Of a stretch of DNA of 46,940 nucleotides, positions 7,982 through 17,054 are shown one piece after another. The translations under genes and the position numbers were made by a program. The DNA is from Chloroflexota bacterium. GTDB taxonomy: Bacteria > Chloroflexota > Limnocylindria > Limnocylindrales > CSP1-4. Under the pieces are notes generated by a model, which was not told where the DNA came from, searched no databases, and saw only the letters and a list, made by a program, of their open reading frames with translations. The stretch is taken from NCBI GenBank assembly GCA_025351245.1, contig JANXWH010000140.1, positions 1-46,940 on the forward strand, read 5' to 3'. Numbering within the stretch: position 1 is the first letter of the stretch; each line of letters opens with the position of its first letter.

Positions 7982-8890
7982 CTCCGCCGGCCAGGCACGC
8001 CCGGAGGCGAGAAGGAAGAAGCGCCCCGTCGTCGCGACCGTCACCTCCCCGAAGCCGGCCGCGCCCATCGCCGCGGCCAGCTCGTCCGGCTCGTAGAACA
8101 CCTTCGGGATCGTGAAGGTGCGCCCGTCGACAAGGCGCCGGAGGGCGAGGTCCGGCGCAGGCGGCTCGGCCCGGTCGCGGGTACCCGACGCGGGATCCCG
8201 GAGCGAGTCGATCAGGGCGAGCGTGCCGCCCGGGCGCAGCCAGGCACGGGAGATCGCCAGGAACTCCGCGAGCCGCGGACGCGGGACGTGGCTGAGCCAG
8301 AAGCCGGTGAAGAGCGCGTCGACGGCCCGGTCCGGCGCGGCCCAGGCGTCGCGCACGTGGAGGTGCGCCCGGAGGCGATGCGCCAGCAGGCGGTCCCGGG
8401 CACGGTCGAGCGGGGCGGACGCCGCGTCGTAGGCATGCAGCTCCCCCTTGGTGGCCAGAAGCGCCGACCACCAGCCGGTCCCGGCGGCAAGCTCGACGAT
8501 CTCGCCGCCGAGCGGCAGCGCGTCGATCCAGGTCGTGGCCGTGTCCAGCTCCATCTGCCAGGCCAGGTCCTGGACGGGCCCGTGCGCATAGCGCCCGCGG
8601 CGCAGGTACCAGTCGTCGTACTCGCCCGCGCGCGCCTCGTAGTACGGGACCAACTCCTCCTCGTGGGTGGGCGACGCGGGCTGGGCGGGCGCCGATCCGG
8701 CCGTTGCCCCGGCTCGCGCTTCGAGCGCGGCCCGGAGCCGGAAGCGGACGAACGGATTCTCGTCCGCCCGCCCCAGGCAGTCGGGACAGAGCCGGGCATG
8801 CGCCTCCAGGTCGTCGGACGCCCGTGGCTGCCACGTCCGCCCGCACCAGAGGCAGGCGAACGGGCGCGGGCCCCCGGGCGGCGAGGTCAC
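7979..8890 (-). CDS. Class I SAM methyltransferase with N-terminal zinc ribbon
   Basis: The 303-residue product starts with a GTG overlapping the upstream stop (GTGA). Residues about 10-35 contain CLWCGRTW and later CPDC, a four-Cys zinc-ribbon-like element. The methyltransferase domain follows: the PYYEARAGEYDDWY lead-in, motif I VELAAGTGWWS near 150, an acidic residue in YDAASAPLDRA, and GFWLSHVPRPR before the LRPGGTLALIDSL strand. The small-molecule substrate is unknown. The zinc-ribbon fusion is not standard for this methyltransferase class and may provide target or nucleic-acid contact. Confidence 0.8.
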   Translation of the reverse strand: MTSPPGGPRPFACLWCGRTWQPRASDDLEAHARLCPDCLGRADENPFVRFRLRAALEARAGATAGSAPAQPASPTHEEELVPYYEARAGEYDDWYLRRGRYAHGPVQDLAWQMELDTATTWIDALPLGGEIVELAAGTGWWSALLATKGELHAYDAASAPLDRARDRLLAHRLRAHLHVRDAWAAPDRAVDALFTGFWLSHVPRPRLAEFLAISRAWLRPGGTLALIDSLRDPASGTRDRAEPPAPDLALRRLVDGRTFTIPKVFYEPDELAAAMGAAGFGEVTVATTGRFFLLASGRAWPAE

Positions 8891-9705
8891 AGGACGGGGA
8901 GCCAGCTGCCGGCCGGCGCCAGGTCCACGAAGGCCGCGGGATCGAAGATCTCCGCCAGGATCTCGATCCCGTCGATCACCCGCGGTCCCGGGCGGCTGAA
9001 ATAGGCGGACGCGTCGAGGGCAAAGACGCGACCGAGGCGAACCGCCTGGATCTCGGACCAGAACGGGGGCCGCGGCGTGGCGCCCCACGCGCGGGTCACC
9101 TCGCCGAGGTGCATTCCGTGCGGAACCAGGAGCAGCATCTCGGGATCCACATCCGCGATGGCCTCCCACGTGGCCGACCGGCTGGACTCGCCGTCGCTCC
9201 CAAGCACCTCCCAGCCCCCGGCGCGCCGGATCTGCTCGGGCAGCCAGAGGCCCGCCGACGAGAGGGGATCCAGCCGGTCGAGGGCGACGACCCGCGGTGC
9301 GTGATGGCCCTCGTCGCGCCGCTTCGCGGCGATCTCCTCGACGTCGGCGAGGCGCTCGCGGAGGATCTCCACGAGCCCGACGGCCTCGTCCTCGGCATCA
9401 GTCATCGCGCCGACGGTCGCGATCGAGTGGAAGATGCCCTCCAGGCTGGCGGGATCCAGGACGACCACCGCGACGTGGGGCCCCAGCTCCCAGTCGCGCG
9501 GCCCTGCTCCCGCGAAGACCAGGTCCGGCCGCAGCGAGGCCAGCGCGGCCCCGTCGACCGCCCCCGAGGACGGCCGCGTGGCGACCGGGCGCCCCGCCAC
9601 GCCCGGGGGGAAGTCGCAGGCGTGCGAGACGCCGACGAGGTCGTCCTCGAGCCCGAGTGCCCAGACGATCTCCGTGGCGGCCGGAAGGAGCGAGACGATG
9701 CGCAT
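8887..9705 (-). CDS. BtuF-like periplasmic-binding-fold (cobalamin-binding) protein
   Basis: A 272-residue protein with the helical-backbone binding-protein fold of BtuF/FecB. It begins MRIVSLLPAATEIVWALGLEDDLVGVSHACD, typical of the cobalamin-binding branch. It continues with RPDLVFAG near residue 78 and a C-terminal FYSRPGPR-like segment (ASAYFSRPGPRVIDGIE). No signal peptide or lipobox is visible, so it looks cytoplasmic or uses an unrecognised export route. No BtuC or BtuD is nearby. It is translationally coupled to the methyltransferase. Function beyond the fold is uncertain. Confidence 0.8.
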   Translation of the reverse strand: MRIVSLLPAATEIVWALGLEDDLVGVSHACDFPPGVAGRPVATRPSSGAVDGAALASLRPDLVFAGAGPRDWELGPHVAVVVLDPASLEGIFHSIATVGAMTDAEDEAVGLVEILRERLADVEEIAAKRRDEGHHAPRVVALDRLDPLSSAGLWLPEQIRRAGGWEVLGSDGESSRSATWEAIADVDPEMLLLVPHGMHLGEVTRAWGATPRPPFWSEIQAVRLGRVFALDASAYFSRPGPRVIDGIEILAEIFDPAAFVDLAPAGSWLPVL

Positions 9706-9815
9706 CGGGCCGAGTGACTCCCGAGCCGGAGACGAAGCGACCGACCGACCGTGGCCGGGGGCCGGTCGTCGAAGGGCGAACGCGGCGGCGGCCCGGTCAG
9801 GGGCGCCGGCTGCCG

Positions 9816-10103
<288 letters not shown>

Positions 10104-10253
10104 GTTTGGAGAACCTCCGTACCAACTCGACATGGCACCGGGCCGCACCGTTCCCGGGCGGCGGGCGACGTATACCCGCAGCGGCGAGGGTACCACTTGC
10201 CACGCCCGTCGGGGCGCCCACACCTCGGGGCGGCCGCGAGCAGGGAACTCGCA

Positions 10254-10469
10254 TCAGGGGCGCGCCGGAGCCTCCGTCCCCAGCGGCATGCCTCCCGGGC
10301 CCACCGGATGGACCAGGCCGGCCATCCCGCGCTCGTAATGGTCCGCGATGTGGCAGCCCAGGAGGACGGCGCCCAGGGACGCACCGCCCGCGATGTCGGG
10401 AACCCCCGGCAGCGACTGCTGTAGCTCCCCCGCCGAGGTGGAGGAGACGGCCCGCCTGGCCGCCCGCAA
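10254..10469 (-). pseudogene. C-terminal remnant of a multicopper oxidase/cupredoxin
   Basis: A 71-codon frame encodes LLGCHIADHYERGMAGLV, which matches the copper-binding C-terminus of multicopper oxidases (HCH...H...GM). The first His of the HCH triad is Gly here. Nothing upstream in any frame supplies the rest of an oxidase, so this is probably a deletion remnant. An overlapping plus-strand frame ending at 10503 is less convincing. The 59-codon signal-peptide ORF just upstream on the same strand could be the other end of the same lost gene. Confidence 0.45.
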
Positions 10470-10561
10470 CGAGCGGGCGAACCAGTGGCGCCTGAAGGAC
10501 TAGCGGGCGCCCACGTTGGCGCCCCGAGGAACCGCGTGGCGTCGACACCCTCGTGACGGGG

Positions 10562-10741
10562 TCAGCACCATCGCTTGCCGACGAGCGGCGCCGGGACGCC
10601 CGCGTCCCCGGGCCGAACGGCAGCGGCCCAGCGCTTGCCGACGTCCGGCGCGTGGAGTGCCCCGGGTTGCGCGGCGGCAATCAGGGCGAGGCCGAGGAGA
10701 ACGGAACTGAGCAGGGCGAGGACGCCCCGAGCACGGCGCAT
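10562..10741 (-). CDS. Small secreted protein or remnant of an exported protein
   Basis: A 59-codon ORF preceded by GGAGG with 7 bases spacing. Residues 1-25 form a good signal peptide (MRRARG, then a Leu/Ala core ending AAAQPG). The mature part is only about 34 residues and contains VGKRW twice. The underlying DNA repeats CGCTTGCCGACG on the plus strand at about 10573 and 10632. No family is recognised. It may be an intact small exported protein or the 5' end of the decayed multicopper oxidase gene. Confidence 0.4.
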   Translation of the reverse strand: MRRARGVLALLSSVLLGLALIAAAQPGALHAPDVGKRWAAAVRPGDAGVPAPLVGKRWC

Positions 10742-10886
10742 GGCGCGCCTCCACGCGATGACCGCCGAGCCGGCGGTGGGCGTGCCCCACGCGAACGAGT
10801 CTGCCGCACCCGGCTTATCGCCGGCTTATCTGCCCCGGCCAGCGGCCACATCACGCGGCGGCAACGACCGGCGGCGCACGAGACCC

Positions 10887-11060
10887 CTACATGCCTCCGG
10901 GGGTGTAGCTCGGGTCGAGGTAGGTGTCCGGGTTGTCGTCGAAGTCGAGCTTGCAGCCCTTGCCGCAGAAGTAGTACGTCGTGCCGTCGTGCTCGCTCGT
11001 CAGGGTCGCCGTCTCCATGACGACCTCCATCCCACAGACCGGGTCGATCGCGACCGCCAT
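10887..11060 (-). CDS. YHS-domain protein
   Basis: A 57-residue protein that is a single YHS domain: DPVCGMEV near residues 6-13, then TYYFCGKGCKLDFDDNPDTYL. The two Cys motifs fit a metal-binding treble-clef-like fold, found in copper ATPases and in stand-alone metal chaperones. A GAGGAGG box sits about 7 bases before the ATG at 11060. It is divergent from the DksA-like gene. Copper handling is plausible given the oxidase cluster nearby, but this is inference. Confidence 0.85.
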   Translation of the reverse strand: MAVAIDPVCGMEVVMETATLTSEHDGTTYYFCGKGCKLDFDDNPDTYLDPSYTPGGM

Positions 11061-11151
11061 GATGCCGCCTCCTCGGGTTTGTCCGGGCCCGAGCCCGGTA
11101 CTCCCCGGGAGTATAGGGGCGGGGCAGCGTCGCGCGCTATGCGAGCGTAGG

Positions 11152-11499
11152 ATGGACAGCGTGACTGCGCCGATCGACCCGCCCGCGACCGCCCGTGCCC
11201 GCCTTGAGGAGGTGCGCATCGCTCTCCTCGCGGAGCTCGGCGAGGAGATCGAGACGCCCGGGCAGATGACGTACGGCTCGCAGGCTGCCGCGGCGTCCCA
11301 CGTCTTCGCCCAGCAGCGTGACCTGGCGCTGCGCGAGCAGGCCATACGCCGGCTCCACGCCGTTGATCACGCGCTGGCACGCCTCGCCGCGGAGAAGTAC
11401 ACGACCTGCGAGACCTGCGGCGGCGAGATCCCGGCCGAGCGCCAGGAGCTGCTCCCGTGGGCCACGACCTGCGTCTCCTGCGGCAGCCACGCCCGGTGA
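11152..11499 (+). CDS. DksA/TraR-family zinc-finger protein
   Basis: The 115-residue product has an N-terminal helical stretch (about 15-80) that could form the coiled coil entering the RNA polymerase secondary channel. A C-terminal C4 zinc finger follows, CETCGGEIPAERQELLPWATTCVSC, near 83-108. This is the layout of DksA-like transcription factors such as YocK-type proteins. It lacks a visible acidic tip as in E. coli DksA (DxxDxA), so a different role in polymerase control or stress is possible. The ATG at 11152 is chosen because upstream sequence is not family-like. Confidence 0.82.
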   Translation: MDSVTAPIDPPATARARLEEVRIALLAELGEEIETPGQMTYGSQAAAASHVFAQQRDLALREQAIRRLHAVDHALARLAAEKYTTCETCGGEIPAERQELLPWATTCVSCGSHAR

Positions 11500-11542
11500 C
11501 GACGCGCGTCCGCCGGCACCGGATCCCCACGTGGGCGCGGCG

Positions 11543-12535
11543 ATGAACCCCGACGCACCGCTCGTGGGCCTCGACCGGATCCGGTCCGCTGCCGTCCTGC
11601 TCCGCGGGGTGGCGACTCGGACACCCCTCGTCGCGTTCGGCGACCCGGCGCGCGGGCAGCTGCTCAAGGCCGAGTCGCTCCAGCCGATCGGTGCCTTCAA
11701 GTTGCGCGGCGCATACACGGCGATCGCCTCGCTGGGCCCGGACGAGCTGCGACGCGGCGTGATCACGTATTCGTCGGGGAACCACGCCCAGGGGGTGGCT
11801 CGGGCCGCCCGGTTGCTGGGCTGCCCCGCGGTCGTGGTGATGCCGGACAACGCCCCCACCATCAAGCGCATCCGGGTACTGGCCGACGGTGCCGAGGTGG
11901 TGACGGTGGGGCCGGCGAGCGCCGAGCGGCAGGCGGTCGCCGAGCGCCTCGCGGCCGAGCGCGGCCTCGCGATCATCCCGCCCTACGACGACGATCGGAT
12001 CATCGCCGGCCAGGGCACCTGCGGCCTCGAGATCGCGGAAGACGTCGAGGACCTGGGTCTCGTCCTGGTCCCCATCGGCGGCGGCGGCCTGGCGAGCGGC
12101 GTCGCGGTCGCAGTGAAGGCCCTCCGCCCGGCGGCGCGCGTCATCGGCGTCGAGCCGGAGCTGGCGGCGGACGCCAGCGAGTCGCTCGCGCTGGGCCGAA
12201 TCGTGGAGTGGTCGGCCGCCGACGTTTCGCGGACGATTGCTGACGGAACGCGGACACAGGCCCTGGGGATCCGCACGTTCGCCCACCTGCGCGTCTACCT
12301 CGATGGCATCGTGACCGTCTCCGACGCGGAGATTGCGGCGGGCGTGCGCCTGGCGGCCGAGGAGGCCCGACTGGTCGTGGAGCCATCCGGCGCCCTGGCG
12401 ATCGCGGCGCTTCGGTTCCATGCGGACGAGATCGGGCTGGCCCTCGTCCGCGGAACGGTCGTCGGGGTCGTCTCGGGCGGCAACGTCGATCCGGCCCAAT
12501 ACCGCGCCTATCTTCAGGCGCCCATCCCGACCTGA
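11543..12535 (+). CDS. Threonine/serine dehydratase, catabolic type
   Basis: PLP-dependent deamination of threonine to 2-oxobutyrate (or serine to pyruvate). The 330-residue protein has the PLP lysine in QPIGAFKLRGA at about Lys53, SSGNHAQGVA near 78-87 and the phosphate-binding loop PIGGGGLASG near 177. It ends after the catalytic domain, without the ACT regulatory domains of biosynthetic IlvA, so it resembles TdcB-type enzymes. The ATG at 11543 lies 43 bases after the DksA-like stop. It converges with ctaG with a 4-base gap. Confidence 0.9.
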   Translation: MNPDAPLVGLDRIRSAAVLLRGVATRTPLVAFGDPARGQLLKAESLQPIGAFKLRGAYTAIASLGPDELRRGVITYSSGNHAQGVARAARLLGCPAVVVMPDNAPTIKRIRVLADGAEVVTVGPASAERQAVAERLAAERGLAIIPPYDDDRIIAGQGTCGLEIAEDVEDLGLVLVPIGGGGLASGVAVAVKALRPAARVIGVEPELAADASESLALGRIVEWSAADVSRTIADGTRTQALGIRTFAHLRVYLDGIVTVSDAEIAAGVRLAAEEARLVVEPSGALAIAALRFHADEIGLALVRGTVVGVVSGGNVDPAQYRAYLQAPIPT

Positions 12536-12539
12536 GCGC

Positions 12540-13610
12540 TCAGGCGGACGGCGCGGTCGCCGTGTCGGCCGCCGTCGCGGCATCGGCCGCGGTCGCGGCA
12601 TCGGCCGCGGCCCGGGCATCCTCGGCCGCCTCGCGGCGGCGTGTCACAGCCTCGTCGTGGCGCATCCACGCCGCGGTCGCAATGAGAAGCGCGAGCAGGA
12701 ACCCGGCATCGCCGAGACCCCACATGATCGCGCCGGCCGCCTGCTGGTCCTCCAGCGGCGTTGGGCCCCAGGGACGTCCGGTCGTCGCGTAGTGCGGGTA
12801 GAGGACCGTCCCTGAGAAGAGGATCGCGACCCCCAGGAACGAGTTGAATGGCATCTGCATGAACAGGAACAGGAGTCGCGCGGGGTGGCCCATCCGCCAC
12901 GGGCTGGGGTCGCGGCCCACGATCGGCCACCAGAAGAGGACCGCGCTGGCCAGGTACAGCACGTGCTCCATGTCGTGCAGCCAGGCGTTCTCGAGGGCCG
13001 CGTCGAAGAGCGGCGAGAAATGCGTTCCCCACATCACGGCGGTGAAGAGGAGCCACGCGACCAGCGGGTGGCCGATGACCCGGACGGCACGCGAATTGAG
13101 GATGGGCAGGATCCAGCGCCGCCGCGTGCCCGGAGTGGCGACCCGCAGCGCCAGGGTGATGGGCGCGGCCAGCACGATCGCCGGCGCGGCGAGGAAGATG
13201 AGGATCACGTGCTGGAGCATGTGGACGGAAAAGAGCGTGGTGTCGTAGCGCTCGATGCCCGACTGCAGTGCGATCGCGATCGAGGCGAGGCCCAGCAGGA
13301 AGAACGCCGGCCGATCCGGGGGGACCGGGTTCGCCGGGTGGGCCGCGTTGACCCGTCGGACGGCCCACAGGTAGGCGGCGGCAGACGCGACGAGCGGCAG
13401 CCAGATCGTCAGGTCGAAGGACCAGCCCAGCACGAACGCGGCCGCATCCGGGGCAGCGGGCACGCCGCCGCCGTGCGCCGTCGCGGCAGGGGCCCCGGCG
13501 AGCAGCGCGAGCAGCGCCGGTGCAGCCGACAGCCAGCGGCGAGCACCGGGGCGTCGCAGCCGAGGGAGGCCGCCGGGGCCGGGCACGCGATGCGAATCCA
13601 GGACGGTCAC
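12540..13610 (-). CDS. ctaG: Cytochrome c oxidase assembly protein CtaG (caa3_CtaG family)
   Basis: A polytopic membrane protein of 356 residues from the caa3_CtaG family, needed for copper-centre assembly of terminal oxidases in Gram-positives and relatives. An exported-type N-terminus ending near AAPAATAHGGG is followed by about seven membrane helices. They carry HMLQHV, WGTHFSPLFDAALENAWLHD and MEHVLYLASAVLFWWP, whose His residues are likely copper ligands. The C-terminal tail is a low-complexity Ala/Asp/Thr repeat (AADAATAADAAT). The GTG start has CACAAT 7 bases before it. It is divergent from coxB, 235 bases away. Confidence 0.88.
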   Translation of the reverse strand: MTVLDSHRVPGPGGLPRLRRPGARRWLSAAPALLALLAGAPAATAHGGGVPAAPDAAAFVLGWSFDLTIWLPLVASAAAYLWAVRRVNAAHPANPVPPDRPAFFLLGLASIAIALQSGIERYDTTLFSVHMLQHVILIFLAAPAIVLAAPITLALRVATPGTRRRWILPILNSRAVRVIGHPLVAWLLFTAVMWGTHFSPLFDAALENAWLHDMEHVLYLASAVLFWWPIVGRDPSPWRMGHPARLLFLFMQMPFNSFLGVAILFSGTVLYPHYATTGRPWGPTPLEDQQAAGAIMWGLGDAGFLLALLIATAAWMRHDEAVTRRREAAEDARAAADAATAADAATAADTATAPSA

Positions 13611-13617
13611 GGGTGCG

Positions 13618-13623
13618 ATTGTG
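13618..13623 (-). promoter_or_regulatory. -10 box of ctaG
   Basis: CACAAT on the minus strand, 7 bases before the GTG start, fits the leaderless pattern seen elsewhere here and supports the GTG at 13610. Confidence 0.35.
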
Positions 13624-13729
13624 GCGCGAAAGCGCGGCGGGCGGTGGTCTCCCGGCGCCGTGGCGTCCCGGAGACACGAACAGCGCCCATGACGTGTGCG
13701 CACGCGAGCATCTTTTCTCACGCTTCGGG

Positions 13730-13735
13730 TATCAT
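13730..13735 (+). promoter_or_regulatory. Candidate -10 box for the oxidase operon
   Basis: TATCAT in the ctaG-coxB intergenic region would give a 5' leader of about 105 bases before coxB. No strong -35 is visible. A GAGGT box lies about 12 bases before the coxB ATG. Confidence 0.35.
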
Positions 13736-13845
13736 GCCCGCGCTTGCGCACCTCCGCCGTCCCCGGAGCCGGAGCGAGGCGAGGAGAAGCCGCCGGGCGC
13801 GTCCGGGCGGAGCGCCGCGGCACCTGCACGAGGTCCAACAAACCC

Positions 13846-14739
13846 ATGGGTCCGATTGCGAAGAGATGGGCTCGCCGTGCTGGGGTGGTCGCGGCCCTCG
13901 GGGCGCTGGCCGTCCTCCTCTCCGCATGCTCGGACTTCAACCTGCGGACTGCCGTCCCGCCGGACGCCGCCTCCGTCCAGGGCCAGGCCTCCCGCAACAT
14001 CTACGACATCGTGTTCGTGATCGGCGCGGCGGTCTTCTTCCTCGTGGAGGGCCTGATCCTCTTTGCAGTCCTGCGCTATCGCCGCCGGGCGGGCGACGAC
14101 GAGCTGCCGCCGCAGATTCACGGCAACAACCGGCTTGAGATCATCTGGACGGCGATCCCCATCGCGATCGTCCTCGCCCTGTTCGTTCTCTCCTGGCAGA
14201 CGCTCAACACGGTCGATGCGCGCACGCCAACGCCGCCGGTTCGCATCGGGGTGGTGGCCTTCCAGTGGCAGTGGCAGTTCGTCTACGCGCCCGACGGCGT
14301 GCGCTGGGAGGACTGCGGTGCGCCCGCGAACAAGGGCAGGTGCGTGACCGTCTTCGGGACGCCACCGGCGGGCGGTGACCGCTCGAAGTGGACTCCGCCC
14401 ACGATGCACGTCCCCGTGGACGAGACGGTGGAGCTCCAGATGCATTCCACAGACGTCATCCACTCGTTCTACGTCCCGGCCTTCCTCTACCAGCGCGACA
14501 TCACGCCCCGCAAGGACCAGGTGATCCAGTTCACCGCGGACCGGATCGGGATCTACCGCGGCCAGTGCACCCAGTTCTGCGGCCTCTACCACCAGTTCAT
14601 GGAGTTCCAGGTGCAGGTGGAATCGAAGGCCGACTACGTGGCCTGGCTCCAGCAGGAGCTGACGCCGCCCCGGTCGCCCTCCGCGGCCCCTTCCGCCAGC
14701 GGCCCGGCCGGCTCTCCTGCCGTGAGCGCGGCACCGTGA
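13846..14739 (+). CDS. coxB: Cytochrome c oxidase subunit II
   Basis: The CuA subunit, which takes electrons from cytochrome c or a cupredoxin. The 297-residue precursor is a lipoprotein: a hydrophobic leader ends in the lipobox LLSACS with Cys at about 28. Two membrane helices follow (about 50-75 and 95-118). The periplasmic cupredoxin domain carries the His in VIHSFYVPAF and the CuA motif CTQFCGLYHQFM near 246-257. There is no C-terminal haem c domain. The tail is a Pro/Ser/Ala linker whose DNA shares a 22-base identity with the linker of the cupredoxin fusion at 18145. First gene of the oxidase operon. Confidence 0.96.
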   Translation: MGPIAKRWARRAGVVAALGALAVLLSACSDFNLRTAVPPDAASVQGQASRNIYDIVFVIGAAVFFLVEGLILFAVLRYRRRAGDDELPPQIHGNNRLEIIWTAIPIAIVLALFVLSWQTLNTVDARTPTPPVRIGVVAFQWQWQFVYAPDGVRWEDCGAPANKGRCVTVFGTPPAGGDRSKWTPPTMHVPVDETVELQMHSTDVIHSFYVPAFLYQRDITPRKDQVIQFTADRIGIYRGQCTQFCGLYHQFMEFQVQVESKADYVAWLQQELTPPRSPSAAPSASGPAGSPAVSAAP

Positions 14740-14759
14740 CGGTCAAGTAGGAGACCCTG

Positions 14760-16397
14760 ATGGCCACCACCGCGCTCCGGCCCGCGGCGACCTACCGCAC
14801 CGGGCTCTACGAATGGCTCACGACAACCGACCACAAGAAGATCGGGATCCTGTACACGTTCAACTCGCTGATCCTCTTCCTGATCGGCGGGATCTTCGCG
14901 CTGGCGGTGCGCACGGAGCTGGCTCAGCCGGGGCTCCAGTTCATGACCGAGGCCACCTACAACCAGATGTTCACGATGCACGCCTCGGTGATGATCTTCT
15001 GGGTCGTCATCCCGTTCCTGGCGGGCTTCGGCAACTACCTGGTGCCCCTCATGATCGGCGCCCCGGACATGGCGTTCCCGCGGATCAACGCGCTCTCGTT
15101 CTGGCTGCTGCCGCTCTCGGCGATGATCGCGCTCCTGGGCTTCCCGCTGGGCGGGGCGGCCTCGGCAGGCTGGACCAGCTACAGCCCGCTGGTGCAGGCG
15201 AAATTCTCCACGGGCCCGGGTACCGACCTCTGGATCGTCGCCCTCACGCTGGTCGGCACCAGCTCTATCCTGGGCGCCATCAACTTCCTGGTCACGATCT
15301 TCAAGATGCGGGCGCCGGGAATGACCCTCTTCCGGATGCCCGTCTTCGTCTGGACGATCCTGGTCACCAGCGTCCTCGTCCTCATGGGCACACCGGTCCT
15401 GACGAGCGCGCTGATCATGCTCTACATCGACCGCAACCTCGGCGGCAGCTTCTTCAACACCGCGCTCGCCGGGGGCAATGCGATCCTCTGGCAGAACGTC
15501 TTCTGGTTCTACAGCCACCCGGCCGTCTACATCATGATCCTGCCCGCGATGGGGATCGTGAGCGAGGTCATCCCGACCTTCAGCCGCAAGCCGCTCTTCG
15601 GGTACAAGGCGTTCGTATTTGCCACCGCGGGGATCGGCGCCCTTGGATTCTCCGTGTGGGCCCACCACATGTTCACGACCGGCTCGGTCTACCTGCCGTT
15701 CTTCAGCCTGATGACGTTCCTCATTGCGGTGCCGACCGGCGTGAAGATGTTCAACTGGGTGGCCACGATGTTCCGCGGCAAGATCCGCTTCACGACCGCG
15801 ATGCTCTACGCGGTGGGTTTCCTCTCGCTGTTCCTGATCGGCGGGATCAACGGCGCGTTCCTGGCTTCGGTGCCGGTGGACTACCACGTCCACGCGACCT
15901 ACTTCATCGTCGCCCACATCCACTACGTCCTCTTCGGTGGATCGATCATGGGCATCTTCGCGGGCCTCTACTACTGGTGGCCGAAGATGTTCGGGCGGAA
16001 GCTGAACGAGGGCCTGGGCAAGATCCACTTCGTCGGGATCTTCATCGGGATGAACCTCACGTTCTTCCCGATGCACCTGATGGGCATCTCCGGGATGCCG
16101 CGCCGGATCGCCGACTACAGCGCGACCGCCGGCTGGAACGACCTGAACCTCCTCGCCACGATCGGCGGCTTCACGATCGCCGCATCGATGCTGCCGTTCC
16201 TGTGGAATGTCTTCATCACGCTCCGCGGCGGCGAGCCCGCCGGTGACGACCCGTGGGAGGGGAACACGCTGGAGTGGGCCACCTCGTCGCCGCCGCCGCC
16301 GTACAACTTCGACCACCTGCCGCCGATCCGCTCGGAGCGACCCGTCTTCGACCGCCGACACGCCAATGACGTGCCCTCACTGACGGCGGGACACTGA
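14760..16397 (+). CDS. coxA: Cytochrome c oxidase subunit I, A2-type
   Basis: Catalytic subunit of an aa3-type haem-copper oxidase, 545 residues and about 12 helices. The low-spin haem His is in MFTMHASVMIFW. The CuB site has WFYSHPAVYIMILPAMG, with the His-Tyr crosslink pair, and the two further His in FSVWAHHMFTTG. The two haem His residues are in ATYFIVAHIHYVLFGG. The YSHPAV sequence replaces the Glu of HPEVY, which places it in subfamily A2, where Tyr-Ser supply the end of the D channel. The gene follows coxB by 20 bases, and coxC begins 2 bases after it. Confidence 0.97.
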   Translation: MATTALRPAATYRTGLYEWLTTTDHKKIGILYTFNSLILFLIGGIFALAVRTELAQPGLQFMTEATYNQMFTMHASVMIFWVVIPFLAGFGNYLVPLMIGAPDMAFPRINALSFWLLPLSAMIALLGFPLGGAASAGWTSYSPLVQAKFSTGPGTDLWIVALTLVGTSSILGAINFLVTIFKMRAPGMTLFRMPVFVWTILVTSVLVLMGTPVLTSALIMLYIDRNLGGSFFNTALAGGNAILWQNVFWFYSHPAVYIMILPAMGIVSEVIPTFSRKPLFGYKAFVFATAGIGALGFSVWAHHMFTTGSVYLPFFSLMTFLIAVPTGVKMFNWVATMFRGKIRFTTAMLYAVGFLSLFLIGGINGAFLASVPVDYHVHATYFIVAHIHYVLFGGSIMGIFAGLYYWWPKMFGRKLNEGLGKIHFVGIFIGMNLTFFPMHLMGISGMPRRIADYSATAGWNDLNLLATIGGFTIAASMLPFLWNVFITLRGGEPAGDDPWEGNTLEWATSSPPPPYNFDHLPPIRSERPVFDRRHANDVPSLTAGH

Positions 16398-16399
16398 GC

Positions 16400-17035
16400 G
16401 TGGCCGCGAACAGCAGCGCCCTCACGCCGCACATGACGGCCCAGGGCGAGAGCAGGGCGCACGCCCAGCGGGGGATCAGCAACCCGATCCTCGGGATGAT
16501 CCTGTTCATCGTCTCCGAGGTGATGTTCTTTGCCGGCCTCTTCGCCGCGTACTTCAACGTCCGCCTGAACGCCACCCAGTGGCCGCCCTTCGTGAACGAA
16601 GCGGCGTTCCAGCCGTTCCAGATCCACCACGAGATCGTCCTTCCGGCCATCCTGACAACGATCCTCGTGCTCTCGTCGGTGACGATGCAGCTGGGCGTCT
16701 CGGCGATCCGCCGGGGCGACCGGACGGGCTTCCTCCGGAACACCGGGATCACCCTGGTGCTGGGGCTGACGTTCCTGATCGGCCAGGTGTACGACTACAC
16801 GCAGCTGGGCTTCGGGATCACCGACACGGCGTTCGGCAGCACGTTCTACACGCTGACGGGCTTCCATGGCGCGCACGTGCTGGGTGGTGCGATCATGCTC
16901 AGCGTCGTGCTCTATCGCGGGATGGCCGGGCAGTTCTCGGCGAAGCACCACGACGCGGTGGAGGCGACCTCCATCTACTGGCACTTCGTGGACGTCGTCT
17001 GGATCGCGCTGTTCTCGACGCTCTACCTGCTCTGA
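16400..17035 (+). CDS. coxC: Cytochrome c oxidase subunit III
   Basis: The 211-residue, five-helix subunit III of the oxidase, in the short form typical of bacteria with subunit I of the A2 branch. Recognisable parts are the helix with FIVSEVMFFAGLFAAYF, the segment HHEIVLPAILTTILVLSS, TGFHGAHVLGG, and the C-terminal YWHFVDVVWIALFSTLYLL with the conserved HFVDxVW motif. The start is GTG, 2 bases after the coxA stop. It stabilises proton uptake of the complex. Confidence 0.95.
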   Translation: MAANSSALTPHMTAQGESRAHAQRGISNPILGMILFIVSEVMFFAGLFAAYFNVRLNATQWPPFVNEAAFQPFQIHHEIVLPAILTTILVLSSVTMQLGVSAIRRGDRTGFLRNTGITLVLGLTFLIGQVYDYTQLGFGITDTAFGSTFYTLTGFHGAHVLGGAIMLSVVLYRGMAGQFSAKHHDAVEATSIYWHFVDVVWIALFSTLYLL

Positions 17036-17054
17036 TGGCCGGAGGCTCGCGCTC

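Noticed and set aside
10348-10503. Plus-strand ORF ending EVEETARLAARNERANQWRLKD
   Set aside because: Its end looks somewhat protein-like, but it lies opposite the multicopper-oxidase motif, which is the stronger signal, and no start or family could be supported.
14634-16361. 575-codon minus-strand open frame opposite coxA
   Set aside because: Highly charged composition without any motif; coxA on the plus strand is unmistakable.
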